Shown: one piece after another, positions 23,968-32,627 of the stretch
Position numbering within the stretch: the stretch's first letter is position 1
Layout: each line of letters begins with the position of its first letter
From: Mycobacterium sherrisii
Lineage (GTDB): Bacteria; Actinomycetota; Actinomycetes; Mycobacteriales; Mycobacteriaceae
Direction: 5' to 3'
Assembly (NCBI RefSeq): GCF_002102355.1
Contig: NZ_LQPT01000117.1
Location: 1 to 47,433, forward strand
DNA length: 47,433 bases
Program-made: the position numbers and the translations under genes
The notes under the pieces: generated by a model
Databases searched by the model: none
Seen by the model: the letters and a program-made list of their open reading frames with translations, nothing else
What the model was told of the DNA's origin: nothing

Positions 23968-25572
23968 TCAGCGCGATTTCTTCACCGCCTTGTCGAGCTT
24001 GCGCAACGCTTCGTCGAGCTGCGCACGGCAGCGCTCGGCCAGGTCGGCCTCCTGCTGATAGAGCAGGCCGTAGGTGAACGTGTCTTCGCCCGCGGCGTAG
24101 GCCGAGTCGGTCTGCTCGATCAGGTGCTCGCGGCTGACCACGCTGTCTTGATGATCGCCGAGCAACGACTGGATGGCCTTGGCCTGCTTGGACACGTCAT
24201 CGGCGCCGGTGGCCGCCGCGGTGTAGCGAAGTCGCTTGGCGCGCTTACGGATCGCGTGCAGCGCCTCATCGTGGTCGTGTTCGTAGTCGTCCTTGTAGTC
24301 GTCCTTGTCGGCATGCTCGTCGGCGTCGGGGCCAGCGGCAAAATCGCTGTCGCCCTCGCGATGGTCGCCGTGAGACTGCTCCAACTTCACGGCGGCCTTC
24401 GCGGCCTTACGGACCTTCTTGTAGGCCGCATCGATGGTCACCGTCGGCTTCTCCCCGGCCGCTGCCGTGAAGCCGTCGGACACGATCGCGTCGAGCGCGT
24501 CGAGCATCCGGAAGTAGCGCTGCGAGCGCATCGCGATCAACGACCGTCGCAGCCCGGACTGATACCGGCGTTTGGCGCCCTCGACCAGGCGCTCCCGCAC
24601 CGGGCCTCGCACCAGCTCCGGTGCCAGCCGGTTCAGCTCCTGCTCATAGCGCTGCTCGAGCACTTCGGCATCGCGGGCCACACCCAGCACGCCGGCGAGC
24701 TCGCGCAGCTCGTCGAGCACCCAGGCGTACGGCCAGTCGTCGGAGGCGCCCAGCGCCGCTTGGGCGTCCTTGAGCAGGCTACGGATCTTACGAGTGGTGA
24801 CCCGCATCTGGTGCACGGCGTCGAACACGTCGGCGCGCACGGCGCGATCCCACACCAACAACTCCTCGACCTGCTCGGCCACCGCGCGCTGCACCGCATC
24901 CTCGGGCGGCTCGCTGATCGGCTCGGTCTGCACCGTGGCCCCCAGCACGCGAGCGAGCTTGGAGCCGTGACCGGCGGGCTGGGCGCCGGCATCCAGCAGG
25001 CGGTTACTCAGCCGCTGCAGCAGCTCGGCATCCGTTGTGCCGCTTGACTCGTCGAGCTCGAGCTCCCACTCGCGCCACTCCTGCTCGACCGGCCCCGCGG
25101 CGAGACCGTCGGTCGCGCCCGCCGACCAGGCGCGCACATGATCGTTGGAGAACTCCGCGAACGGAGCGCCGTCGACACCGTAGAGCACCTGACTCTCGCG
25201 CTCCGAGGTGATCCGGGCGACCGGTTTGAGCGGGCGGTCGCGAACGATGGCCAACACCACGTCCACCAACTCGGCGGGCACGGTGTCGTCGTCGGCGGAC
25301 CCCAACGGGGCGCGCACCTCGGTGCGAGCGTCCGGCCCGGCCGGCAGCTTCAGGTGCCAGCCCGCGTCGTGGCCACCCGTGCGCCGCCGCAGCGTGATCT
25401 TGTTGCGCGCCAAGTCTTGCGTCTGCGTGTCGAAGTACACCGCGTCCAGCGACTGCGTCGGCAACTTCTCCACCCGCGCCACCGCCGCGATGCCTTCGAA
25501 CGACGGAGCGACCGTGGATTCGAGGACGTCGAACTTGCGCTCCACCTCCAGGTGGCGCGTCGTTTCTGGCAT
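23968..25572 (-). CDS. CYTH-CHAD domain protein
   Basis: The 534-residue protein from ATG 25572 begins with the CYTH (triphosphate tunnel) domain, with the E-x-E-x-K motif at residues 9-13 (HLEVERKFDVLEST) and tunnel strands (LDAVYFDTQTQDLARNKITL, then WHLKLPAGPDARTEVRAPLG, WREWELELDESS). The C-terminal CHAD domain (~250-534) is helical with conserved histidines and basic residues (FDAVHQMRVTTRKIRSLLKD, LHAIRKRAKRLRYTAAATG, LGDHQDSVVSREHLIEQ). CHAD binds polyphosphate and CYTH proteins hydrolyse triphosphates, so polyphosphate metabolism is likely. Odd: an Asp/His-rich insert at about residues 398-437 (EHADKDDYKDDYEHDHDEAL) carrying a 12-bp tandem repeat. The M. tuberculosis counterpart by position is Rv2226. 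Confidence 0.93.
   Translation of the reverse strand: MPETTRHLEVERKFDVLESTVAPSFEGIAAVARVEKLPTQSLDAVYFDTQTQDLARNKITLRRRTGGHDAGWHLKLPAGPDARTEVRAPLGSADDDTVPAELVDVVLAIVRDRPLKPVARITSERESQVLYGVDGAPFAEFSNDHVRAWSAGATDGLAAGPVEQEWREWELELDESSGTTDAELLQRLSNRLLDAGAQPAGHGSKLARVLGATVQTEPISEPPEDAVQRAVAEQVEELLVWDRAVRADVFDAVHQMRVTTRKIRSLLKDAQAALGASDDWPYAWVLDELRELAGVLGVARDAEVLEQRYEQELNRLAPELVRGPVRERLVEGAKRRYQSGLRRSLIAMRSQRYFRMLDALDAIVSDGFTAAAGEKPTVTIDAAYKKVRKAAKAAVKLEQSHGDHREGDSDFAAGPDADEHADKDDYKDDYEHDHDEALHAIRKRAKRLRYTAAATGADDVSKQAKAIQSLLGDHQDSVVSREHLIEQTDSAYAAGEDTFTYGLLYQQEADLAERCRAQLDEALRKLDKAVKKSR
24283..24306. repeat. 12-bp tandem repeat inside the CHAD gene
   Basis: GTAGTCGTCCTT occurs twice head-to-tail at 24283-24294 and 24295-24306. 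On the coding strand it encodes the repeated Lys-Asp-Asp-Tyr unit. In-frame copy-number change would alter the acidic insert without breaking the protein. Confidence 0.75.
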
Positions 25573-25687
25573 GCGTGACTCCGTAGGGGCGCGTCGAGGC
25601 CGACTCGGCGGGTGACCGACGCTCGTCGGTGAGTTTTTATAGCCTGCCACACCGCGATGAACGGTCCGCCCGGGTGACGGCGCCCGG

Positions 25688-25930
25688 CTACGGGGGCGGC
25701 GGGGGAGGCGGCGTGTCTTCCGGCAGCGGTGCATACTCCGCCGGCGGCGGGACGTAGCGCTGGACGGTGTCGGCGATGTTGGCACACCCGCTGACCGACA
25801 CCCGCCGGCCGGCGCCGACGCAGACGGTGGCGTCGGCCTGCCCGGCGGAATGCATCGCGACGACGATTTGCGGAATCGCGGTCGTCGCCAACATCACCAG
25901 CAGTGCCCCGATACAGCGGCGCCGATTCAT
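25688..25930 (-). CDS. Small exported proline-tailed protein
   Basis: From ATG 25930 the 80-residue product has a basic start and a Sec signal-like helix (MNRRRCIGALLVMLATTAIP, then QIVVAMHSAGQADA). The mature part is short, with two cysteines (ATVCVGAGRRVSVSGCANIA), and ends in a proline run (PPPAEYAPLPEDTPPPPPPP). The frame also opens at 25987, but the shorter start gives a proper signal peptide. No known family is recognised. The composition fits small mycobacterial cell-wall-associated proteins with disulfide-linked heads and proline tails. It sits between the CYTH-CHAD gene and a divergent haemophore-like gene. Confidence 0.65.
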   Translation of the reverse strand: MNRRRCIGALLVMLATTAIPQIVVAMHSAGQADATVCVGAGRRVSVSGCANIADTVQRYVPPPAEYAPLPEDTPPPPPPP

Positions 25931-26073
25931 GGCGCGAGTATATCGACCCGCCAGACGACCCCGACGGCATTTCGCCGTGTTTGCCACCTCGGTGAATTCC
26001 GGCCTGCACCGCCGCGAAAACGCTTATGGTTTGCGTGCCGGAAACTCTCGGATATCTGACGGAGGTGTTAGCG

Positions 26074-26439
26074 ATGGTCTCATTCGCACTCGCCACTTCG
26101 CGTGTGGTCGTCGGCGGTATCGCCGCCGGTGCCGTGGGCGGCGCAATGCTTTTCGCCGCGGTCGCCGCGGCCGGGCCGGCCGCCGCGGACCCCGAAGCGC
26201 CGCCGCCGAACTGCACGGCCGCCGACCTCGCCCAGGTCTCGTCGGGGGTCGCGGCGGCGACGTCGGTGTACCTGTTCAGCCACCCGGACGTCAACGCCTA
26301 CTTCACCAGTCTGAAAGGCCAGCCTCGCGGCGAGATTGGCGATCAGCTCAAGCAGTACATGGATGCCCATCCGCAGGAACACGCCGATTTGGAAGCAATT
26401 CGCCAGCCGCTTACCGATTTCCACAATCGGTGTCAGTGA
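26074..26439 (+). CDS. Haemophore-like exported protein
   Basis: ATG 26074 follows GGAGG at 26061-26065. The 121-residue product has a Sec signal peptide (MVSFALATSRVVVGGIAAGA, with AAADP cleavage near residue 39). The mature domain has paired cysteines (PPPNCTAADLAQVSSGVAAA and the terminal FHNRCQ) and the haemophore-type helix pattern (VYLFSHPDVNAYFTSLKGQP, then YMDAHPQEHADLEAIRQPLT). Similar small mycobacterial proteins are called haemophore or haem-binding (MHB). Haem binding itself is inferred from family resemblance only. It ends 12 bp from the convergent panB stop. Confidence 0.8.
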   Translation: MVSFALATSRVVVGGIAAGAVGGAMLFAAVAAAGPAAADPEAPPPNCTAADLAQVSSGVAAATSVYLFSHPDVNAYFTSLKGQPRGEIGDQLKQYMDAHPQEHADLEAIRQPLTDFHNRCQ

Positions 26440-26451
26440 CGGGCCGCCAGA

Positions 26452-27303
26452 TCAGAAGCAGTGTTCGTCGGCGGGGAATACTCCGCTGGCCACTTCCTGC
26501 GCGTATTGAGTAGCGGCGCGGCGCAATTCGTCGCCGATTTGTGCGAAGCGCTTGACGAATCGGGCCGTCTTGCCACCGCTCATGCCGGCCATGTCCTGCC
26601 AGACCAGGACCTGCGCGTCGCAGTTGGGTCCGGCGCCGATCCCGATGGTCGGGATGGTCAGCTTCCCGGTGATTTGGGTGGCCAATTCGGCGGGCACCAT
26701 CTCCATCACGACGGAGAACGCGCCGGCTTCGGCGACGGCGATCGCGTCGTGGACGGTTTGCTCGGCGGCGTCGCCGCGGCCCTGCACCCGGAAGCCGCCG
26801 AGGCTGTTCACGCTCTGCGGGGTGAAGCCGATGTGCGCCATGACGGGGATGCCCGCGGCGGTCAGGCAGGCGATTTGCTCGGTCACCCGTTCACCGCCCT
26901 CCAGCTTGACGGCGTGCGCGCCGGCCTCCTTCATGAACCGGGTGGCGGCGGCCAGCGCGGCAGCGGGTCCGGCTTCGTAACTGCCGAACGGCAGGTCGGC
27001 GACGACGAGCGCGTGCGGGGCGCCGCGTACCACACCACGCACCAGCGGGATCAGCTCGTCAATGGAGACCGGCACCGTGGTGTCGTAGCCGTAGACGACA
27101 TTGGCGGCCGAGTCGCCGACCAGCAGTACCGGGATGCCGGCCTCGTCGAAGACGCGGGCGGTCGAATAGTCATAGGCCGTGAGCATGGCCCACTTCTGGC
27201 CTTCGGCCTTCATCTTCTGCAGGTGGTGGATGCGGGTCTTGGTGCGCGGCGCGTGGCTAGCTTCGCGGGAACCGTCGGCACCATAAACGTTCTGTTCAGA
27301 CAT
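26452..27303 (-). CDS. panB: 3-methyl-2-oxobutanoate hydroxymethyltransferase PanB
   Basis: PanB converts alpha-ketoisovalerate and methylene-tetrahydrofolate to ketopantoate, the first committed step to pantothenate and CoA. The 283-residue protein has the TIM-barrel family blocks: [20 protein letters not shown], then [20 protein letters not shown] with the Mg/substrate Asp, [58 protein letters not shown] and [20 protein letters not shown]. Two adjacent ATGs (27306 and 27303) exist; 27303 matches the usual MSEQ start. It is divergent from hip1/caeA across about 250 bp with no other gene between. Confidence 0.96.
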   Translation of the reverse strand: MSEQNVYGADGSREASHAPRTKTRIHHLQKMKAEGQKWAMLTAYDYSTARVFDEAGIPVLLVGDSAANVVYGYDTTVPVSIDELIPLVRGVVRGAPHALVVADLPFGSYEAGPAAALAAATRFMKEAGAHAVKLEGGERVTEQIACLTAAGIPVMAHIGFTPQSVNSLGGFRVQGRGDAAEQTVHDAIAVAEAGAFSVVMEMVPAELATQITGKLTIPTIGIGAGPNCDAQVLVWQDMAGMSGGKTARFVKRFAQIGDELRRAATQYAQEVASGVFPADEHCF

Positions 27304-27558
27304 CATCGTCCCTAGTGGTGGTCGCTTCGATCCTCGTGGCCGGATGAGGTCCCCGGGTTCGACTGACGTGACCGATTCTGCCACCTGGGCGGCGCGGTTG
27401 CACCGGTGCGCGAGTGTGAGACATGCCATTCTGCGCATGCGGCTCGCCGGGCCGGATGCGACGGTGCAACGGCTGCGGGTAGGTGGTAGCCGCTCGCTTG
27501 CGGGCACGCGGCGGCTGCTCACGAAAGTCTCAGGAATTCTCTGGCAGCATATGGTGGC

Positions 27559-29115
27559 ATGGGTCTGACTCGCCGCGGCAAGGCCGCGCGCATGTTGCTG
27601 GTCTCGACGGTGATCACTGCCGTCGCGCTGCTGGTGGGCGGTTGCACGCACGTCGTCGGCGGGCACCCGCTGATGGCGGGACCCAAGCTGGGGCAGCCGG
27701 TGGAGTGGACGCCGTGCCGGGTTGCCAGCGGTTCGGTGAAGCTGCCCGGCGGCGCGCTGTGCGGCAGGCTCGCGGTGCCCGTCGACTACAACCAACCCGG
27801 GGGTGACGTCGCGACGCTGGCGATGATCCGGTTCCCGGCGACCGGCGACAAGCTCGGTTCGCTGGTGATCAACCCCGGCGGCCCCGGCGAGTCCGGTATC
27901 GATGCCGCGCTCAGTGTGCTGCAAACGCTGCCCAAGCGGGTCCGCGAGCGATTCGACCTGGTCGGATTCGATCCGCGCGGGGTGGGGTCGTCGCGGCCGG
28001 CGATCTGGTGTAACTCCGACGCCGACAACGACCGGCTGCGCACCGAGCCGAACGTCGACTACAGCCCGGCGGGCGTGGCGCACATCGAGGATGAGACCAA
28101 GCAGTTCGTCGGCCGCTGCGTCGACAAGATGGGCAAGAACTTTCTCGCCAACGTCGGGACGGTCAACGTCGCCAGGGACCTGGACGCGATTCGTGCGGCG
28201 CTGGGCGACGACAAGCTGACCTACCTGGGCTACTCCTACGGCACCCGAATCGGCGCGGCCTACGCGGAGGCCTTCCCGCAGAAGGTGCGGGCGATGATCC
28301 TGGACGGCGCCGTCGACCCCAACGCCGATCCGATCGAGGCCGACCTGCGCCAGGCCAAGGGCTTTCAGGACGCCTTCAACGACTACGCCGCCGACTGCGC
28401 CAAGCAGCCCAGCTGTCCGTTGGGCACCGATCCGAACAAGGCCGTCGACGTCTACCACAGCCTGATCGACCCGATGGTCGACCCGAACAACCTTTTGCTC
28501 GGCAGGCCGGTGCCCACCAAGGACCCACGCGGCCTGAGTTACAGCGACGCCGTCGTGGGCACGATCATGGCGCTGTACTCGCCGACGCTATGGCATCACC
28601 TCACCGACGGACTCACCGAACTGACCGAGCATCGCGGCGACACCCTGCTGGCGTTGGCGGACATGTACATGCGCCGGGACTCGAAGGGCCACTATTCCGA
28701 CGCCACCGACGCGCGGGTCGCGATCAACTGTGTCGACCAGCCTCCAATTACCGACCGCGCCAAGGTGATTGACGAGGATCGGCGCTCCCGCGAGATCGCT
28801 CCGTTCATGAGCTACGGCCAGTTCACCGGCGACGCCCCGCTGGGCACCTGCGCGTTCTGGCCGGTGCCGCCGACCAGCAAGCCACACACCGTCTCCGCGC
28901 CCGGCCTGGTGCCGACGGTGGTGGTGTCGACCACCCACGATCCTGCGACGCCGTACAAGGCGGGCGTGGATTTGGCCAACCAGCTGCGCGGCTCGTTGCT
29001 CACCTTCGATGGCACCCAGCACACCGTGGTGTTCCAGGGCGACAGCTGCATCGACGATTACGTGACGGCGTATCTGATCGGCGGCACCACGCCGCCCAAC
29101 GGCGCCAAGTGCTAG
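27559..29115 (+). CDS. hip1: Exported serine hydrolase Hip1/CaeA, lipoprotein
   Basis: The 518-residue protein begins with a signal peptide ending in a lipobox, C29 in [13 protein letters not shown], so it is probably a lipoprotein. The tripeptidyl-aminopeptidase-type alpha/beta-hydrolase has its oxyanion block in [16 protein letters not shown], nucleophile S226 in [11 protein letters not shown]461 in [13 protein letters not shown] and H488 in [13 protein letters not shown]. All three triad residues are shifted by two against the M. tuberculosis Hip1 numbers I remember (S228, D463, H490). Hip1 (Rv2224c) is a cell-envelope protease that cleaves GroEL2 and dampens host responses, and was also described as the carboxylesterase CaeA. 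The paralogue follows 111 bp downstream. Confidence 0.93.
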   Translation: MGLTRRGKAARMLLVSTVITAVALLVGGCTHVVGGHPLMAGPKLGQPVEWTPCRVASGSVKLPGGALCGRLAVPVDYNQPGGDVATLAMIRFPATGDKLGSLVINPGGPGESGIDAALSVLQTLPKRVRERFDLVGFDPRGVGSSRPAIWCNSDADNDRLRTEPNVDYSPAGVAHIEDETKQFVGRCVDKMGKNFLANVGTVNVARDLDAIRAALGDDKLTYLGYSYGTRIGAAYAEAFPQKVRAMILDGAVDPNADPIEADLRQAKGFQDAFNDYAADCAKQPSCPLGTDPNKAVDVYHSLIDPMVDPNNLLLGRPVPTKDPRGLSYSDAVVGTIMALYSPTLWHHLTDGLTELTEHRGDTLLALADMYMRRDSKGHYSDATDARVAINCVDQPPITDRAKVIDEDRRSREIAPFMSYGQFTGDAPLGTCAFWPVPPTSKPHTVSAPGLVPTVVVSTTHDPATPYKAGVDLANQLRGSLLTFDGTQHTVVFQGDSCIDDYVTAYLIGGTTPPNGAKC

Positions 29116-29226
29116 CCGGCGCCGACCGCTGACCACCGCGGCGAGCCCCCGAGTCCGCCGTGCCGAGACCAAGGCGTGACCGATTCGCGCCGTCACGGGT
29201 ATGCGGGGCTGCCACGATTGACAGCC

Positions 29227-30792
29227 ATGTCGCGCCTGAGATCGTTGAGCTCGGCGCTGCTGTCGTTAGGACTGCTGGCCGCGGGGCAACAGGCCCTGCC
29301 GATCGCGTTGCCGGCGGCCGGCGCAACTCCCGAACCCGGTGCGGGCCAAACCGTGAGCCCGGCGCCGCCGGCCGCCGCGGCGCGTCAGCTCTGGGGTAGT
29401 TGCGGTCAGATCCTGAGCGGCACCAGCGGCCTTTCCACCGCCCAGTGCACCACCGTGTCCGTGCCGGTGAATTACAACAATCCGACTGGGGCGCAAGCGA
29501 AGTTGGCGGTGATCCGGGTTCCGGCGTCCGGTCAGCGGATCGGGTCGCTGTTGGTCAACCCGGGCGGACCGGGCGGCTCGGCCGTCGACATGGTGGCCGG
29601 GATCGCGCCGAATCTGCAGAACACGGATATCGGCCGGCACTTCGATCTCGTCGGATTCGATCCGCGGGGCGTGGGCCACTCCACGCCGTCGCTGCGCTGC
29701 CGCACCGACGCGGAATTCGATGCCTACCGCACCGAGCCGATGGTCGACTACAGCCCCGCCGGCGTGTCCCACATCGAGCAGATCTACCGGCAGTTGGCGC
29801 AGGAGTGCGTCAGCCGGATGGGTAAGGAGTTTCTGGCCAACGCCGGCACCGCCTCCGTCGCGCGCGACATGGACGTCGTGCGTCAGGCGCTCGGTGAGGA
29901 CCAGATCAACTACCTCGGCTTCAGCTACGGCACCGAGCTGGGCACCGCCTACCTGGAGAAATTCGCCGATCATGTGCGGACCATGGTCCTCGACGGCGCC
30001 ATCGATCCGACCGTCGACCCGGTCCAGGAGAACATCAGCCAAACCGCGGGATTTCAAACGGCTTTCAACGATTACGCCGCCAATTGCGCCCGCTCGCCGG
30101 CCTGCCCGCTGGGCACCGACCCGGCCCAGTTCGTCAACCGTTACCACGCCCTGGTCGACCCCCTCGTCACGAAACCGGGCCGCACGTCGGACCCGCGTGG
30201 TCTCAGCTATGCCGACGCGACCACCGGCACCATCAACGCGTTGTACACCCCGCAGCACTGGAAGTACCTGACCAGTGGGCTGCTCGGCTTGCAGCGCGGC
30301 ACCGACGCCGGCGACCTGCTGCTGCTGGCCGACGATTACCAGGGACGCGACAAGCAGGGCCACTACGACAACGACCAGGACGCGTTCAACGCCGTGCGCT
30401 GCGTGGATGCGCCGGCGCCGGCCGATCCGTCGGTCTGGATTTCGGCCGATCAGAAGATCCGCCAGGCCGCGCCGTTCTTGAGCTACGGGCAGTTCACCGG
30501 CCACGCCCCGCGCGACCTGTGCGCGCTGTGGCCGGTACCGGCGACGAGCGCGCCGCACGCGACGGCGCCCGTCGCGCCGGGCAAGGTGATCGTCGTCTCC
30601 ACGACGCACGACCCCGCGACGCCGTACCAATCGGGGGTGAGCCTGGCCCGCCAGCTCGGCGCGCCGCTGATCACCTTCGACGGCACACAGCACACGGCCG
30701 TGCTCGGCGGCAATCAGTGCGTGGACGGCACGGTGATCCGGTATTTCCTGGCCGGAACCCCGCCGCCGGCGGGACTACAGTGCCGCGGCTGA
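29227..30792 (+). CDS. Exported serine hydrolase, Hip1 paralogue (Rv2223c type)
   Basis: This 521-residue protein starts at ATG 29227. It has a Sec signal region (LSSALLSLGLLAAGQQALPI) but no lipobox cysteine, so it should be released or loosely bound rather than lipid-anchored. The hydrolase core matches Hip1 block by block: LLVNPGGPGGSAVDMVAG, nucleophile S233 in LGFSYGTELGTAYLE, acid in [18 protein letters not shown] and histidine in [13 protein letters not shown]. The two genes are a tandem duplication with the same orientation. Expected function is extracellular peptidase or esterase activity; the substrate is unknown. Confidence 0.9.
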   Translation: MSRLRSLSSALLSLGLLAAGQQALPIALPAAGATPEPGAGQTVSPAPPAAAARQLWGSCGQILSGTSGLSTAQCTTVSVPVNYNNPTGAQAKLAVIRVPASGQRIGSLLVNPGGPGGSAVDMVAGIAPNLQNTDIGRHFDLVGFDPRGVGHSTPSLRCRTDAEFDAYRTEPMVDYSPAGVSHIEQIYRQLAQECVSRMGKEFLANAGTASVARDMDVVRQALGEDQINYLGFSYGTELGTAYLEKFADHVRTMVLDGAIDPTVDPVQENISQTAGFQTAFNDYAANCARSPACPLGTDPAQFVNRYHALVDPLVTKPGRTSDPRGLSYADATTGTINALYTPQHWKYLTSGLLGLQRGTDAGDLLLLADDYQGRDKQGHYDNDQDAFNAVRCVDAPAPADPSVWISADQKIRQAAPFLSYGQFTGHAPRDLCALWPVPATSAPHATAPVAPGKVIVVSTTHDPATPYQSGVSLARQLGAPLITFDGTQHTAVLGGNQCVDGTVIRYFLAGTPPPAGLQCRG

Positions 30793-30793
30793 C

Positions 30794-30993
30794 CTAGCGG
30801 GTGAACGCGTCGTGCAGGCCCTCGTTGATCCGGTCTGCGCTGGTCTGACTGGGCGGCGGTGGTGCCGGCGTCTGGCAGCTGCACGTCAGGTCGTTGAATG
30901 CGGGATCGGCGACGGCCGGCGCGGCACTGCTGGCGCCCTGCTCCAGGGCGAACCGAGACCGATCGCTGAAACGGTTAACAGTTTGGCGATCAC
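30794..30993 (-). pseudogene. Small exported protein, frameshifted in its signal peptide
   Basis: A GTG at 30993 with a strong AGGAGG ribosome-binding site starts a signal-like stretch (VIAKLLTVSAIGLG). The continuation fitting a signal peptide and mature domain (FALEQGASSAAPAVADPAFN, then LTCSCQTPAPPPPSQTSADR and INEGLHDAFTR) is in another frame. One base restored near 30951-30955 (CTCGGTTC to CTCGNGTTC) gives a 66-residue exported protein with two cysteines and a proline stretch. As read, the protein is broken. An assembly error is possible. No family is recognised. Confidence 0.6.
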
Positions 30994-31192
30994 GATTGGT
31001 CCCTCCTGCTCGAATAGCGTGCCCCGCGTAACCACTTGAACCGGTTATGTATTTCGGGTGAGAGCCGGCGACCATGCGGACCCATCACACCGCCACGCGC
31101 GGGGCGTCGATAAGCCGGAACTGCCCGCGGGCGCCCAGATGCGCCGTTTGTGCTGGTGGCTGTAACCGCAGTGCCGAGTAGTAAGCACCCGT

Positions 31193-31208
31193 GTAACACG
31201 GATTTAAC
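31193..31208 (+). promoter_or_regulatory. Possible GlnR-type half-site pair upstream of glnA2
   Basis: GTAAC-N6-TTAAC at 31193-31208, 23 bp before the glnA2 ATG, resembles the actinobacterial GlnR arrangement (GTNAC-N6-GNAAC). The second half is imperfect, so this is only a candidate site for nitrogen control. Confidence 0.3.
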
Positions 31209-31231
31209 AGCAATTGCCTAGGGTTCGCTGT

Positions 31232-32572
31232 ATGGATCGACAGAAGGAATTCGTCCTCCGCACGCTGGAGGAACGGGACATTCGCTTCGTCCGGCTCTGG
31301 TTCACGGACGTGCTCGGTTACCTGAAGTCGGTCGCCATCGCCCCGGCCGAACTCGAGGGCGCCTTCGAGGAGGGCATCGGCTTCGACGGCTCCTCGATCG
31401 AGGGGTTCTCCCGCGTCTCCGAATCCGACACCGTCGCCAACCCCGACCCGTCCACCTTCCAGGTGCTGCCCTGGGCCACGCCCAGCGGTCACCACCACTC
31501 GGCCCGGATGTTCTGCGACATCACCATGCCCGACGGCTCGCCGTCGTGGGCCGACCCGCGCCACGTGCTGCGCCGCCAGCTGCAGAAGGCCAACGACCTC
31601 GGGTTCTCCTGCTACGTCCACCCCGAGATCGAGTTCTTTCTGCTCAAGCCCGGCCCGAACGATGGAACACCGCCCGAGCCCGTCGACAACGCCGGCTACT
31701 TCGACCAGGCGATCCACGACTCCGCATCGAACTTCCGCCGGCACGCCATCGAGTCGCTGGAATTCATGGGCATCTCGGTGGAATTCAGCCACCACGAGGG
31801 TGCGCCCGGCCAGCAGGAGATCGACCTGCGTTTCGCCGATGCCCTCTCCATGGCCGACAACGTCATGACGTTCCGCTACGTCATCAAGGAAGTCGCGATC
31901 GAAAACGGTGCGCGCGCGTCCTTCATGCCCAAGCCCTTCGGGGAGCACCCCGGCTCGGCCATGCACACCCACATGAGCCTGTTCGAGGGCGACGTCAACG
32001 CCTTCCACAGCCCCGACGATCCGCTGCAGCTCTCCGACGTCGGCAAGTCCTTCATCGCCGGCATCCTCGAGCACGCCTCGGAGATCAGCGCCGTCACCAA
32101 TCAATGGGTCAACTCCTACAAGCGGCTCGTGCACGGCGGCGAGGCGCCGACCGCGGCGTCGTGGGGGGCCGCCAACCGGTCCGCCCTGGTGCGGGTGCCG
32201 ATGTACACGCCGCACAAGACGTCGTCGCGACGCATCGAGGTGCGCAGCCCCGACTCGGCGTGCAACCCGTACCTGGCGTTCGCCGTGCTGCTGGCCGCCG
32301 GGCTGCGCGGGGTCGAGAAGGGCTACGTGCTCGGACCGCAGGCCGAGGACAACGTGTGGGACCTGACCCCCGAAGAGCGCCGCACGATGGGCTACCGCGA
32401 GCTGCCCACCAGCCTGGACAGCGCGCTGCACGCCATGGAGGCCTCCGAGCTGGTCGCGGAAACGTTGGGGGAGCACGTCTTTGACTTCTTCCTACGCAAC
32501 AAGCGCACGGAGTGGGCGAACTACCGCAGCCACGTCACGCCCTTCGAGCTGAGCACCTACCTCTCACTCTGA
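31232..32572 (+). CDS. glnA2: Glutamine synthetase GlnA2
   Basis: The 446-residue class I glutamine synthetase starts at ATG 31232. It has the GS signatures: [16 protein letters not shown] near the N-terminus, [13 protein letters not shown] with Mg-binding acidic residues, [39 protein letters not shown] and the ATP-binding [12 protein letters not shown]. Odd: at the position of the adenylylated tyrosine it has W376 ([14 protein letters not shown]), so it should not be controlled by GlnE in the way GlnA1 is. It probably forms an operon with glnE, which starts 55 bp later. The M. tuberculosis orthologue is Rv2222c, also 446 residues. Confidence 0.95.
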   Translation: MDRQKEFVLRTLEERDIRFVRLWFTDVLGYLKSVAIAPAELEGAFEEGIGFDGSSIEGFSRVSESDTVANPDPSTFQVLPWATPSGHHHSARMFCDITMPDGSPSWADPRHVLRRQLQKANDLGFSCYVHPEIEFFLLKPGPNDGTPPEPVDNAGYFDQAIHDSASNFRRHAIESLEFMGISVEFSHHEGAPGQQEIDLRFADALSMADNVMTFRYVIKEVAIENGARASFMPKPFGEHPGSAMHTHMSLFEGDVNAFHSPDDPLQLSDVGKSFIAGILEHASEISAVTNQWVNSYKRLVHGGEAPTAASWGAANRSALVRVPMYTPHKTSSRRIEVRSPDSACNPYLAFAVLLAAGLRGVEKGYVLGPQAEDNVWDLTPEERRTMGYRELPTSLDSALHAMEASELVAETLGEHVFDFFLRNKRTEWANYRSHVTPFELSTYLSL

Positions 32573-32627
32573 CTCGCGCGGTACCGGTACGTCCGAGCCG
32601 CCGGTGGCTTTGCGCTACCGTTTGGGC

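Noticed and set aside
27304-28458. Upstream extension of the panB frame into the hip1 gene
   Set aside because: The extra ~385 residues are antisense to hip1; the PanB family start is at 27303.
29266-30693. 475-codon minus-strand frame opposite the Hip1 paralogue
   Set aside because: Antisense shadow created by codon bias in the alpha/beta-hydrolase gene.
31085-32476. 463-codon minus-strand frame opposite glnA2
   Set aside because: Antisense shadow of a conserved enzyme, with no recognisable domain.
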